From NCBI RefSeq assembly GCF_023806485.1, contig NZ_JAMSLR010000009.1:1-64000 (forward strand): DNA of 64,000 bases. The letters run 5' to 3'. Of this stretch, positions 52,351 through 59,885 are shown piece by piece (position 1 is the first letter of the stretch; each line of letters starts with the position of its first letter). This DNA is from Thermalbibacter longus. GTDB lineage: Bacteria; Chloroflexota; Chloroflexia; Thermomicrobiales; Thermomicrobiaceae. Below the pieces are notes generated by a model. It was given only the letters and a program-made list of their open reading frames with translations, was not told the origin of the DNA and did no database searches. Made by a program: the position numbers and the translations under genes.

Positions 52351-52820
52351 TCATCAGCCAGGAATTTACGCTGAACGCACCCCGAGAGCGGGTCTGGGAC
52401 TTCTTTCTGGACGTTCCCCGGTCGAGCGCCTGCATGGCGGGAGTCGAGGAGGTCACCCAGGTAGACGAGAAGACCTACCGGGGGCGCATCCAGGTCAAAG
52501 TCGGGCCTCTGCGGGCGGGCTTCAGCGTGACGGTCGAGCTCTCGGAGGTGCAGCCGCCCGAGCGCCTGGTACTGCAGGTTCAGGGCGATGACCGGGCCAC
52601 CGGAAGCCTGGTGCACGCCGTCGTCACGGCCGCGCTCCAACCGCAGGGGGAGCGCACGCTGGTCAGCTACCAGATGGATCTTTCGATCCGCGGCGCGCTG
52701 GGACGCTTCGGCGGCACCGTGATCCAGGACGTCGCGCGCAAGATGACGGCGCAGTTCGTCGAGTGCGTCGAGCGGTCGCTCGCTGCGCAGGCAGGATTCG
52801 ACGGGCGGCAGGATGGCTGA
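52347..52820 (+). CDS. CoxG-like SRPBCC-family protein
   Basis: A 157-aa START/SRPBCC-fold protein of the CoxG family: FTLNAPRERVWDFFLDVPRSSACMAGVEEV, TYRGRIQVKVGPLRAGFSVTVELSE and VSYQMDLSIRGALGRFGGTVIQDVARKM. CoxG proteins support molybdenum hydroxylases, in CO dehydrogenase by helping membrane association and electron transfer to quinone. This one has no C-terminal membrane helix. It overlaps its neighbours at both ends, which fits a role with the medium/large/small subunits encoded here. Confidence 0.88.
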   Translation: MIISQEFTLNAPRERVWDFFLDVPRSSACMAGVEEVTQVDEKTYRGRIQVKVGPLRAGFSVTVELSEVQPPERLVLQVQGDDRATGSLVHAVVTAALQPQGERTLVSYQMDLSIRGALGRFGGTVIQDVARKMTAQFVECVERSLAAQAGFDGRQDG

Positions 52821-53697
52821 GTTCGCGGTCGTCGAGCCGGCAACTGTCGATGAGGTACTGGATCTCCTAGCCCGGTACGGCGAGGAGGCGAAGCCGGTAG
52901 CCGGGGGTACGTGGCTGGCGCTCGTGTTGCGCCAGGGGCTGCTCTGGCCCTCGCTGCTGGTGAGCCTGCGGCGCGTCTCCGGGCTGGCGGGGATCACGGT
53001 GGACGAGGTGGGGAACCTGCGGCTGGGGGCGATGACCCGTCTTCGGTCGATCGAGACCTCACCGCTGGTGTGGGAGCGGCTGCCGGTCGTCGCCGAGACC
53101 TACCGGGAAGTGGCCAACGTGCGCGTCCGGTACCAGGCTACTGTCGGCGGCAACCTCTGCGACGCGGATTACGCCTCCGACCCGCCAGCGTTGCTGACAG
53201 CGCTCGATGCGCGGGTGATCGCGGTGAGCCAGCGCCGGTGGAGGGCGATCCCGGTGCGGGACTTCATCCTTGGTCACTACCAGACGGTGCTGGAGCCGGA
53301 CGAGCTGGTCACCGAGGTGGTCGTGCCGGCGCTGCCGCCGGACGCCGGTGCCGTCTACGTGAAGTACCGAACGCGCTCGCACGAAGACCGGCCGTGCATC
53401 GGGGTGGCCGCCGTGGTCGTTCCGGACGCCGAAGGGCGCCTGGCGCGGGCGGAGGTGGTCGTCGGCGCGGTCGCCGAGCGTCCCCAGCGGCTGCCGGAGG
53501 TTCTCGACGCCGTGAGGGGCCGCGCGCTCGACGACGCGAGCATCGGCGAGGTCGCCGAGCGCTACGCGGCGGGCATCGATCCACTCTCGGACCTGCGCGG
53601 CTCGGCGTGGTACCGCAGCGAGATGATTCGCGTCTTCGTCGAGCGGGCGCTCCGTGCTGCCCGCGAGCGGGCGCAGTGGGAAGGGAGACAACCGTGA
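52813..53697 (+). CDS. Molybdenum hydroxylase FAD-binding (medium) subunit
   Basis: A 294-aa CoxM/XdhB-like subunit that carries FAD between the iron-sulfur clusters and the electron acceptor. FAD motifs: AKPVAGGTWLALVLRQG (about residues 28-44) and YQATVGGNLCDADYASDPPALL (about 106-127). The C-terminal CO_deh_flav_C domain follows, with KYRTRSHEDRPCIGVAAVVV. It is separated from the large and small subunits (56920-59696) by three genes, an unusual order for this family, but all are on the same strand. It overlaps coxG and the FAH gene. Confidence 0.9.
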   Translation: MAEFAVVEPATVDEVLDLLARYGEEAKPVAGGTWLALVLRQGLLWPSLLVSLRRVSGLAGITVDEVGNLRLGAMTRLRSIETSPLVWERLPVVAETYREVANVRVRYQATVGGNLCDADYASDPPALLTALDARVIAVSQRRWRAIPVRDFILGHYQTVLEPDELVTEVVVPALPPDAGAVYVKYRTRSHEDRPCIGVAAVVVPDAEGRLARAEVVVGAVAERPQRLPEVLDAVRGRALDDASIGEVAERYAAGIDPLSDLRGSAWYRSEMIRVFVERALRAARERAQWEGRQP

Positions 53698-54677
53698 AGC
53701 TCGCGACCTTCGCCATCCCGACACCGGCCGGGCCGGTACGCCGGATCGGCGCGCTGGTCGATGGGCGGCTGGTGGACCTGCAGGTGGCCTACGCCGGTTA
53801 TCTGGAGCGAACCGACCCCGGCTGCGATGCCACACGCCTGGCGGCGGCGCTGCTCCCCGACGATATGGTGCTCTTCCTCGGCAACGGGACACTCGGCCGG
53901 GAGGCGGCGCTCCGGGCGATCGAGGAGAGCGGGCGGGGCGAGGAGGCACTGGGGAGACGGACTGCCTACCGGCTCGAGGAGGTTCGCTTGCTGGCCCCGG
54001 TGCCGCGCCCGCGGGTCATCCGCGACTTTCTGACCTTCGAGGGCCACATGCGCAACGCGAGCCGCGCGCTCGGCCGGGGCGGCGAGATCCCGCCGGCCTG
54101 GTACGAGGTACCGGCCTATTACAAGGGCGACCCCGACACGGTGGTCGGCCCCGACCACGACGTGGTCATGCCACGCTACACCGAGAAGTTCGACTTCGAG
54201 CTGGAGCTAGGCATGGTCATCGGGCGGCGCGGGAAGGACATCCCGAGGGAGGAGGCTCCGAAGTACATCGCCGGCTTCACCATCTTCAACGACTTCAGCG
54301 CTCGCGACCAGCAGATGCGCGAGGCGCCGGTCGGCATGGGGCCGAGCAAGGGCAAGGACTTCGACACCGGCAACGCTATCGGCCCGTACCTAGTGACGCC
54401 GGACGAGATCGACATCAGCGACGTGCGGATGGTCGCGCGGGTCAACGGTGAGGTCTGGTCGGAGGGCCGAAGCGCGGGGATGCACTTCTCCTTCGCCGAC
54501 CTGATCGCCCACGTCTCGCAGAGCGAGACGATCTACCCGGGAGAGCTGTGGGGTTCGGGGACAGTGACGAATGGCTGCGGACTGGAGCTCGGGCGCTGGC
54601 TCCAGCCGGGTGACGTGGTGGAACTGGAGGTGGAAGGGATCGGCGTACTGCGGAACCGCGTCGTGCGCGCGGAGTAA
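53694..54677 (+). CDS. Fumarylacetoacetate hydrolase family protein
   Basis: A 327-aa FAH-fold enzyme. Metal ligands are recognisable: the two Glu in FDFELELGMVIGRRGKDIP and Asp in FTIFNDFSARDQQMRE. KGKDFDTGNAIGPYLVTPDE and the closing GTVTNGCGLELGRWLQPGDVVELE are characteristic. An N-terminal domain of about 100 residues precedes these. Activities in the family include C-C hydrolysis of acylpyruvates, 2-oxo acid hydratase/decarboxylase and lactonase-type reactions in aromatic and sugar acid degradation. GTG 53694 overlaps the medium-subunit stop (GTGA). Confidence 0.88.
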   Translation: MKLATFAIPTPAGPVRRIGALVDGRLVDLQVAYAGYLERTDPGCDATRLAAALLPDDMVLFLGNGTLGREAALRAIEESGRGEEALGRRTAYRLEEVRLLAPVPRPRVIRDFLTFEGHMRNASRALGRGGEIPPAWYEVPAYYKGDPDTVVGPDHDVVMPRYTEKFDFELELGMVIGRRGKDIPREEAPKYIAGFTIFNDFSARDQQMREAPVGMGPSKGKDFDTGNAIGPYLVTPDEIDISDVRMVARVNGEVWSEGRSAGMHFSFADLIAHVSQSETIYPGELWGSGTVTNGCGLELGRWLQPGDVVELEVEGIGVLRNRVVRAE

Positions 54678-54826
54678 GCGGCCAGTCGCGTCGCGGCGTC
54701 GGGCGCTGGGGCACGCTCTCCCCTCGAGGCGGTACTCCGTGCCCTTCGGTGGCGTGGTGCGACGCAGCGACGCTCGAGAGCGAGCTAGGGCAGCGTGAGG
54801 GAGACAGGACGGAGAGGAGGTCGCCG

Positions 54827-55123
54827 GTGTTCGTGGTGGTGGCGCACTACTACGCCAAGGAGGGCAAGGACGACGAGATCGCGGAGATCCTCCAGCGGAT
54901 GATCCCGATCTCGCTGGCCGAGCCTGGCTGTCTTGTCTATTATGTCAATCGTTCGCTCGACGATCGACGCAAGTTCCTGCTCTACGAGCAGTACCGGACC
55001 CGTGACGACTACGAGGCGCATAAGGCCTCGGCGGCGTTCCAGGAGAACATCGTCGGCAAGGTGATCCCGATGCTGGAGAGCCGGGTGCCGGAGTTCTACG
55101 AGCTTGTGGAGCCGGCGGAATAG
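54827..55123 (+). CDS. ABM-domain monooxygenase-like protein
   Basis: A 98-aa antibiotic-biosynthesis-monooxygenase fold protein: FVVVAHYYAKEGKDDEIAEILQRM, EPGCLVYYVNRSLDDRRKFLLYEQY and the Tyr/His-containing RDDYEAHKASAAFQENIVGKV. This is the YgiN/LsrG-like pattern, whose members oxidise quinols or isomerise small phosphorylated ketones. GTG 54827 with GAGGAGG upstream is preferred over the frame start at 54749. It lies 149 bases after the FAH gene and 96 before the phosphohistidine subunit. A role on a ring-type intermediate is plausible but unproven. Confidence 0.8.
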   Translation: MFVVVAHYYAKEGKDDEIAEILQRMIPISLAEPGCLVYYVNRSLDDRRKFLLYEQYRTRDDYEAHKASAAFQENIVGKVIPMLESRVPEFYELVEPAE

Positions 55124-55219
55124 GTGTTGTGCCCGGCCGTGGCGGGAAGGGCAGCCGGGTGGGGAGCGAGCACGGAGTTGCGCGCGGTGTGAGGCGGATG
55201 AGCTGGAGGGAGGCCGGAC

Positions 55220-56923
55220 ATGGCTGCGACGACACCCGAGGTCCAGTTGCCGGTGACTTTCTTCGGCGATGATGAGTTCCCGGTCGAGTGGGAGAGCGAG
55301 GAGGAGAAGCAGCTTCACTGGTGGTGGGATGACCTGCACTGCCCACAGCCGCTCTCGCCGATGTGGTTCGACCTGGGCGGCTGGTGGTCCACCTGCGCCT
55401 ACATGTTCCGCCGCTTCGGCGCGCCCTTCGCGGTGGACTGGAAGGCCAAGCTGGTCAACGGCTACCTCTACACTGCGGTGGTGCCCCCCGACCCTAAGTA
55501 TGCCCAGGAGATCGCTCCCTACTACGGCATGGTCATGCCGATCTACGCGGAGCGCGGGCTCGAGTGGTGGGAGAACCGGCTGCGGCCGGAGATCCTGCGC
55601 AACTTCGAGTACCTGGACAACTTCCCCTATGACTCGGCCAGCCTGCCCGAGCTGATGGTCCTGTTCGAGGACGCGCTCGACATCCAGGAGCGCCACTGGC
55701 GCATCCACTGGATCCTGAACCTCTCGCAGTTCCAGGCCTCGCTGGACTTCCAGAACGCAGTCCAGGAGGTCATCGGTGAGGTGGACAAGGATCTGCTCGG
55801 CCGGATCATGGTCTCGGACGACGATCGCAACTGGGACGCGATCCGCGAGCTGTGGGAGGCGAAGGAGCGGGTCAAGCGGAACGCTGTGCTCACCGAGGCC
55901 TTCGCAAAGGAGACGCCACGGGAGGTTCTGGAGGAGCTCGAGAAGACGGCGGAGGGCCGGGAGTTCCTGCGCTGGCTGGACGAGTACAAGCGCGAGTACG
56001 GCAACAAGGCCATCTACAGCCACGAGTACGTCTATGTGACCTGGCGGGAGAACCCGGCGCCGATCATCGCGGCCATCCAGGGCTACCTGGCGACCGACTA
56101 CTCGTTCCCCGAGGCGCTGCAGCGTCTCCGAGAGGACCGGGACGCGGCGATCCGCGAATTGATGGGCATGATCCCGGCCGACGACGTGCGTGGGCGGGAG
56201 AAGGTGCAGGCGGCGCTAGAGCGCGTGCTCCGGATGATGCCGCTGACGCCGGATCACCACTTCTACATCGATCAGGGCACCTTCGCGCGCATGCGCTACG
56301 TGCTGCTCGCGATCGGCCGGCGCCTGGTCGAGGCTGGCTTGCTGGACCAGCCGGACGACACGATCTTCCTGAAGTACCACGAGCTGCGCGTGCTCGCCGC
56401 GAACCCGTCGGCGATCCCGAACGCGAAGGAGATCGTGCGGGAGCGCCGGGAGGCCCGCGAGCGCGCGATGGCGATCCGGCCGCGCGAGTGGGTCGGCACG
56501 GTCACCCACTGGTCACTGTACGAGGAGCCGTACAAGCAGGGTGTTTGGGGTTACCCCCAGAAGTTCTACGACTCGCTCAAGCGGGAGAAGCGGGAGCCGG
56601 CCGCGCAGGTCGAGGGGCTCCCGGCCTCACCGGGGGTGGTCGAGGGCATCGCCCGGCTTGTCCTCACGCCGGAAGAGCTGGACGTGTTGAAGGAGGGGGA
56701 GATCCTGGTCTGCCGGATGACCAACCCGGCCTGGGTGGTCGCGTTCACGAAGATCGCCGGGCTGGTGACCGACTCCGGCGGGCAGCTCTCTCACCCGGCG
56801 GTCGTCTCCCGCGAGTTCGGCATCCCGGCGGTGGTAGGCACCACCAACGCGACGCAGATGATCAAGACTGGGGCGCGGGTGCGGGTGAACGGCAACACTG
56901 GCGTGGTGGAGATCCTGGGGTGA
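55220..56923 (+). CDS. PEP-utilising mobile-domain protein (phenylphosphate synthase alpha-like)
   Basis: A 567-aa protein whose C-terminal 100 residues form the phosphohistidine swivel domain of PEP synthase: VEGLPASPGVVEGIARLVL, CRMTNPAWVVAFTKIAG and the active-site TDSGGQLSHPAVVSREFGIP with the expected catalytic His. The N-terminal 450 residues are mostly helical and Trp/Tyr-rich (LHWWWDDLHCPQPLSPMWFDLGG) and resemble the substrate-binding part of phenylphosphate synthase and rifampicin phosphotransferase, not the pyruvate-binding barrel, which is missing. The protein should accept phosphate from the ATP-grasp subunit at 50764-51735 and phosphorylate an unknown hydroxyl- or carboxyl-bearing substrate. 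Confidence 0.83.
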   Translation: MAATTPEVQLPVTFFGDDEFPVEWESEEEKQLHWWWDDLHCPQPLSPMWFDLGGWWSTCAYMFRRFGAPFAVDWKAKLVNGYLYTAVVPPDPKYAQEIAPYYGMVMPIYAERGLEWWENRLRPEILRNFEYLDNFPYDSASLPELMVLFEDALDIQERHWRIHWILNLSQFQASLDFQNAVQEVIGEVDKDLLGRIMVSDDDRNWDAIRELWEAKERVKRNAVLTEAFAKETPREVLEELEKTAEGREFLRWLDEYKREYGNKAIYSHEYVYVTWRENPAPIIAAIQGYLATDYSFPEALQRLREDRDAAIRELMGMIPADDVRGREKVQAALERVLRMMPLTPDHHFYIDQGTFARMRYVLLAIGRRLVEAGLLDQPDDTIFLKYHELRVLAANPSAIPNAKEIVRERREARERAMAIRPREWVGTVTHWSLYEEPYKQGVWGYPQKFYDSLKREKREPAAQVEGLPASPGVVEGIARLVLTPEELDVLKEGEILVCRMTNPAWVVAFTKIAGLVTDSGGQLSHPAVVSREFGIPAVVGTTNATQMIKTGARVRVNGNTGVVEILG

Positions 56924-59217
56924 GCGTCGGCCGAGCTGTCCCGATGATCGACGCGGTCGAGCGGGTGACCGGCCGCATCCGGTTCTCCCAGGATGCGAGC
57001 CTGCCGGGCATGCTGCACGCCGCCGCCGTGCGCAGTGTCGTGCCGCATGGACGCATCGCGCGCGTCGACACCGCAGCGGCCCTGGAGGTGCCAGGCGTGG
57101 TCGCCGTCGTGACTGGGGAAGACCTGCGCCGTCTTCCCGGCCTGCGCCCGGTGTACGGCCCGCAGATCGAGGATCAGCCGGTGGTGGCGCTCGACCGCGT
57201 GCGCTATGTGGGTGACATCGTGGCGCTGGTCGCGGCGGAGACACCGCGGGCAGCGCAGGAGGCGGCGGCGCTGGTCACGGTCGAGTACGAGGAGCTGCCG
57301 GCGGTCTTCGACCCGCTCGACGCGTTAGAGCCCGGTGCGCCGTTGCTGCACGAGCTGGAGCCGGAGCGCCCACACGAGGGCACGGCGCTCTACTTCGGCA
57401 TCCGCCCCCAGTTCGGCACCAACTGCTGCAACCTCTTCCGGATCCGGCGCGGCGACGTCGCGCGTGGCTTCGCCGAGGCCGACCTGGTGCTCGAGGAGAC
57501 CTTCCGCACGCCTGCGATCCAGCACGTGGCGATGGAGCCGCACGCTGCCCTGGCCCTCTGGGAGGACGGCCGGCTGACGGTCTGGTCCGGCACCCAGACG
57601 CCGTTCAATACGCGGCAGATCCTAGCCGGGATCTTCGGCCTGCCGGTCGAGCGCGTGCGCGTGGTCGTACCCCCGATGGGCGGCTCCTACGGCTGCAAGG
57701 TCTTCCCGCGCATCGAACCCCAGGCCGCGCTGCTGGCGTACGTGACCGGCCGGCCGGTCAAGTTCGTGCTGCGGCGGGACGAGGAGTTCGTTACCCTGAC
57801 GCGGCATGCCACGGTCGTGACGATCCGGCTGGGGCTGAAGCGAGACGGCCGCATCACGGCGAGAGAGGTACGAGCCTACTGGAACACCGGCGCCTACGCC
57901 GACTGCGGCCCCGACGTGGCCCGCAAGGGCGGCTTCGGCATCGTCGGTCCCTACCGGATCCCGAACGTAGCGGTCGACTCCCGCTGCGTCTACACCAACT
58001 TGCCGCCTGCCGGCGCGTTCCGGGGCTACGCGGTGACCCAGGCCACCTGGGCGTCGGAGTCGATGATGGACCTCGCCGCCGACGCGCTCGGGCTCGACCC
58101 GCTGGAGTTCCGGCTGCGCAACCTCTTGCGCGACGGCGAGACCTTCGCCACCGGCGAGACCCTGCACGACGTGCACTTCGCCGAGTGCCTGGAGCGCGCG
58201 GCCGCGGCGATCGGCTGGGAGGGACCGCAGCGCCGCGAGCTCGGCGATGGCCGGGTGCGGGCCAAGGGGCTGGCCGTGGTGATGAAGGGGATGACCACGC
58301 CCAGCCGCTCCGAGGCGAAAGTGGGGGTCGACCGGAGCGGCCAGGTGACCGTCTACTCCTCGACCGTCGAGCTGGGCCAGGGGGCTCGCACCGTGCTGGC
58401 CCAGCTCGCGGCCGAGGCGCTCGGCGTGCCGTATCAGCAGGTTCGTGTCGTCGACCCCGATACCGACCGCACGCCCTTCGACAACCGCACCACGTCCAGC
58501 CGCTCGACCTACATGATGGGCAACGCGGTGCGGCAGGCCGCGCTGGCGCTGCGCGAGCGGTTGCTACTGGCCGCGGCTCAGCGGCTGGAGGTGGAGCCGG
58601 CAGATCTGGAGCTGGTGGATGGGAATGTCCGGGTAGCCGGCGCGCCGGCCTCGGCGCTCACGTTCGGCCAACTCGTGGAGGCGACCGGGCAGGAGGAGCT
58701 GGTCGAGCACGGGGAGTTTCGCAACCAGGGTGGCCTCGACCCCGACACCGGCCAGGGCATCGCCTCCTCGCACTGGCACCAGGGCGCTGGCGCAGTCGAG
58801 GTCGAGGTCGACACCCGAACCGGCAAGGTGACCATCCTGCACGCGCATGCCAGCGTCTACGCGGGGCAGGTGGTCAACTGGCACACCGCCGAGCTTCAGA
58901 ACCTCGGGTGCATCGTCTTCGGCGTAGGCAGCGCGCTCTTCGAGGAGCTGGTCTACGACCAGGGGCAGCTCGTCAACCCGAACCTCTCCGACTACCTGAT
59001 CCCCTCGTTCCTCGACCTGCCGGAGCGGATGACCCATGACCTGATCGAGCGGCCCGGCGCGGAGATCCACGGGTTGGGTGAGACCGCGTTGCCGCCGATC
59101 CCGGCGGCGGTAGGCAACGCCGTAGCGCGGGCGATCGGCGCGCGGGTGACGGAGCTGCCGCTGACGCCGGAGCGCGTGCTGCGGGCGATCCGGGCACGCG
59201 ACGGGGAGCGAGGCTGA
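56920..59217 (+). CDS. Molybdenum hydroxylase large (Mo-cofactor) subunit, xanthine dehydrogenase family
   Basis: A 765-aa Mo-MCD subunit. Signatures: N-terminal ERVTGRIRFSQDASLPGMLHAA, VAMEPHAALALWEDG, VVVPPMGGSYGCKVFPRIEPQ, the region PPAGAFRGYAVTQATWASE, TVELGQGARTVLAQL, and the catalytic Glu in HGLGETALPPIPAAVGNAV. The active-site loop is AFRGY, not the AYRCSF with selanyl-cysteine/Cys of form I CO dehydrogenase, so CO oxidation is unlikely and hydroxylation of an organic ring or aldehyde more likely. GTG 56920 overlaps the upstream stop (GTGA); ATG 56944 is an alternative. Couples to the small subunit by a 1-base overlap. Confidence 0.92.
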   Translation: MSVGRAVPMIDAVERVTGRIRFSQDASLPGMLHAAAVRSVVPHGRIARVDTAAALEVPGVVAVVTGEDLRRLPGLRPVYGPQIEDQPVVALDRVRYVGDIVALVAAETPRAAQEAAALVTVEYEELPAVFDPLDALEPGAPLLHELEPERPHEGTALYFGIRPQFGTNCCNLFRIRRGDVARGFAEADLVLEETFRTPAIQHVAMEPHAALALWEDGRLTVWSGTQTPFNTRQILAGIFGLPVERVRVVVPPMGGSYGCKVFPRIEPQAALLAYVTGRPVKFVLRRDEEFVTLTRHATVVTIRLGLKRDGRITAREVRAYWNTGAYADCGPDVARKGGFGIVGPYRIPNVAVDSRCVYTNLPPAGAFRGYAVTQATWASESMMDLAADALGLDPLEFRLRNLLRDGETFATGETLHDVHFAECLERAAAAIGWEGPQRRELGDGRVRAKGLAVVMKGMTTPSRSEAKVGVDRSGQVTVYSSTVELGQGARTVLAQLAAEALGVPYQQVRVVDPDTDRTPFDNRTTSSRSTYMMGNAVRQAALALRERLLLAAAQRLEVEPADLELVDGNVRVAGAPASALTFGQLVEATGQEELVEHGEFRNQGGLDPDTGQGIASSHWHQGAGAVEVEVDTRTGKVTILHAHASVYAGQVVNWHTAELQNLGCIVFGVGSALFEELVYDQGQLVNPNLSDYLIPSFLDLPERMTHDLIERPGAEIHGLGETALPPIPAAVGNAVARAIGARVTELPLTPERVLRAIRARDGERG

Positions 59218-59696
59218 TGGAGCAGACGATCACGGTCGAGCTGAACGGCGAGCGACGGGCGCTCACCGTGCGGACGGATGCGACTCTCCTGGAGGTGCTG
59301 CGGGATGGGTGCGGGCTGGCCAGCGTGCGCGAGACCTGCGGGATCGGCATCTGCGGAGCGTGCACCGTGCTGGTGGACGGTGTGCCGATCAGCAGTTGCC
59401 TGCTGCTCGCGCCGCTGGCCGACGGCTGCCGGATTACCACCGTCGAGGGGCTGTCGCGCGGCGACGAGCTGCACCCGGTGCAGCGGGCCTTCATCGATCA
59501 GATGGCCTTCCAGTGCAGCTACTGCACGCCGGGCATGGTGTTGAGCGCGGTCGCGCTGCTGGCGGAGCGCCCGGATCCGAGCCCGGAGGAGATCGCCGAG
59601 TACCTGGCCGGCAACCTCTGCCGCTGCGGCTCCTACCCGCGCATCCTGGCGGCCATCTCCGACGCCGCGCGCCTGATGCGCCAGGCAAGCCGCTGA
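59217..59696 (+). CDS. Molybdenum hydroxylase iron-sulfur (small) subunit
   Basis: A 159-aa CoxS/XdhC-like protein with two [2Fe-2S] domains. The plant-ferredoxin-type cluster is in CGIGICGACTVLVDGVPISSC, preceded by RETCGIG; the second, helical, cluster is in QCSYCTPGMVL and NLCRCGSYPRI. It moves electrons from the Mo site in the large subunit to FAD in the medium subunit. ATG 59217 shares one base with the preceding stop. It is the last gene of the island and is followed by a strong terminator-like hairpin at 59741-59770. Confidence 0.94.
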   Translation: MEQTITVELNGERRALTVRTDATLLEVLRDGCGLASVRETCGIGICGACTVLVDGVPISSCLLLAPLADGCRITTVEGLSRGDELHPVQRAFIDQMAFQCSYCTPGMVLSAVALLAERPDPSPEEIAEYLAGNLCRCGSYPRILAAISDAARLMRQASR

Positions 59697-59740
59697 GCGC
59701 GACCGGCGGGGCTCCTCTTCACCTCTGACCCTGCGGCCAT

Positions 59741-59770
59741 CCCCTTCTCCCAAACCTTCGGGAGAAGGGG
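59741..59770 (+). terminator. Strong stem-loop after the catabolic island
   Basis: CCCCTTCTCCC (59741-59751), 8-base loop, GGGAGAAGGGG (59760-59770): a perfect 11-bp stem 45 bases after the small-subunit stop. No T-run follows, as is common in GC-rich genomes. A second stem, TAAGAG (59772-59777) with CTCTTA (59795-59800), lies just downstream. It may also be one copy of a dispersed intergenic repeat. Confidence 0.6.
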
Positions 59771-59819
59771 ATAAGAGTTGAGAGCCGCCCGACGCTCTTA
59801 CATTCCCGACTTTCTCCCC

Positions 59820-59865
59820 TTGACATCACCCCCCGTACTAGAATAAGGCTAGCGAACTCACTAGC
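59820..59865 (+). promoter_or_regulatory. Possible promoter and dyad upstream of the membrane-anchored hypothetical
   Basis: TTGACA at 59820-59825 is a consensus -35. The best -10-like hexamer, TAGAAT (59839-59844), is only 13 bases away, too close; ATAAGG at 59843-59848 has correct spacing but poor match. An inverted repeat GCTAG-N8-CTAGC (59848-59865) follows and might be an operator. The gene starts at 59886 after a GGAGGACGAGG site. Confidence 0.35.
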
Positions 59866-59885
59866 TCAACTGTAGGAGGACGAGG

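Noticed and set aside
52911-53693. Upstream extension of the FAH-family gene
   Set aside because: The open frame continues upstream only as an out-of-frame shadow of the medium subunit; GTG 53694 with stop-start overlap is the natural start.
55852-56919. Upstream extension of the large molybdenum-hydroxylase subunit
   Set aside because: The extension is Gly/Arg-rich shadow sequence of the phosphohistidine gene; the protein family begins at 56920-56944.
52347-59696. Aerobic CO dehydrogenase (coxGMLS)
   Set aside because: The large subunit lacks the AYRCSF active-site loop and the gene order is interrupted by FAH and PEP-synthase-like genes, so CO oxidation is not supported.
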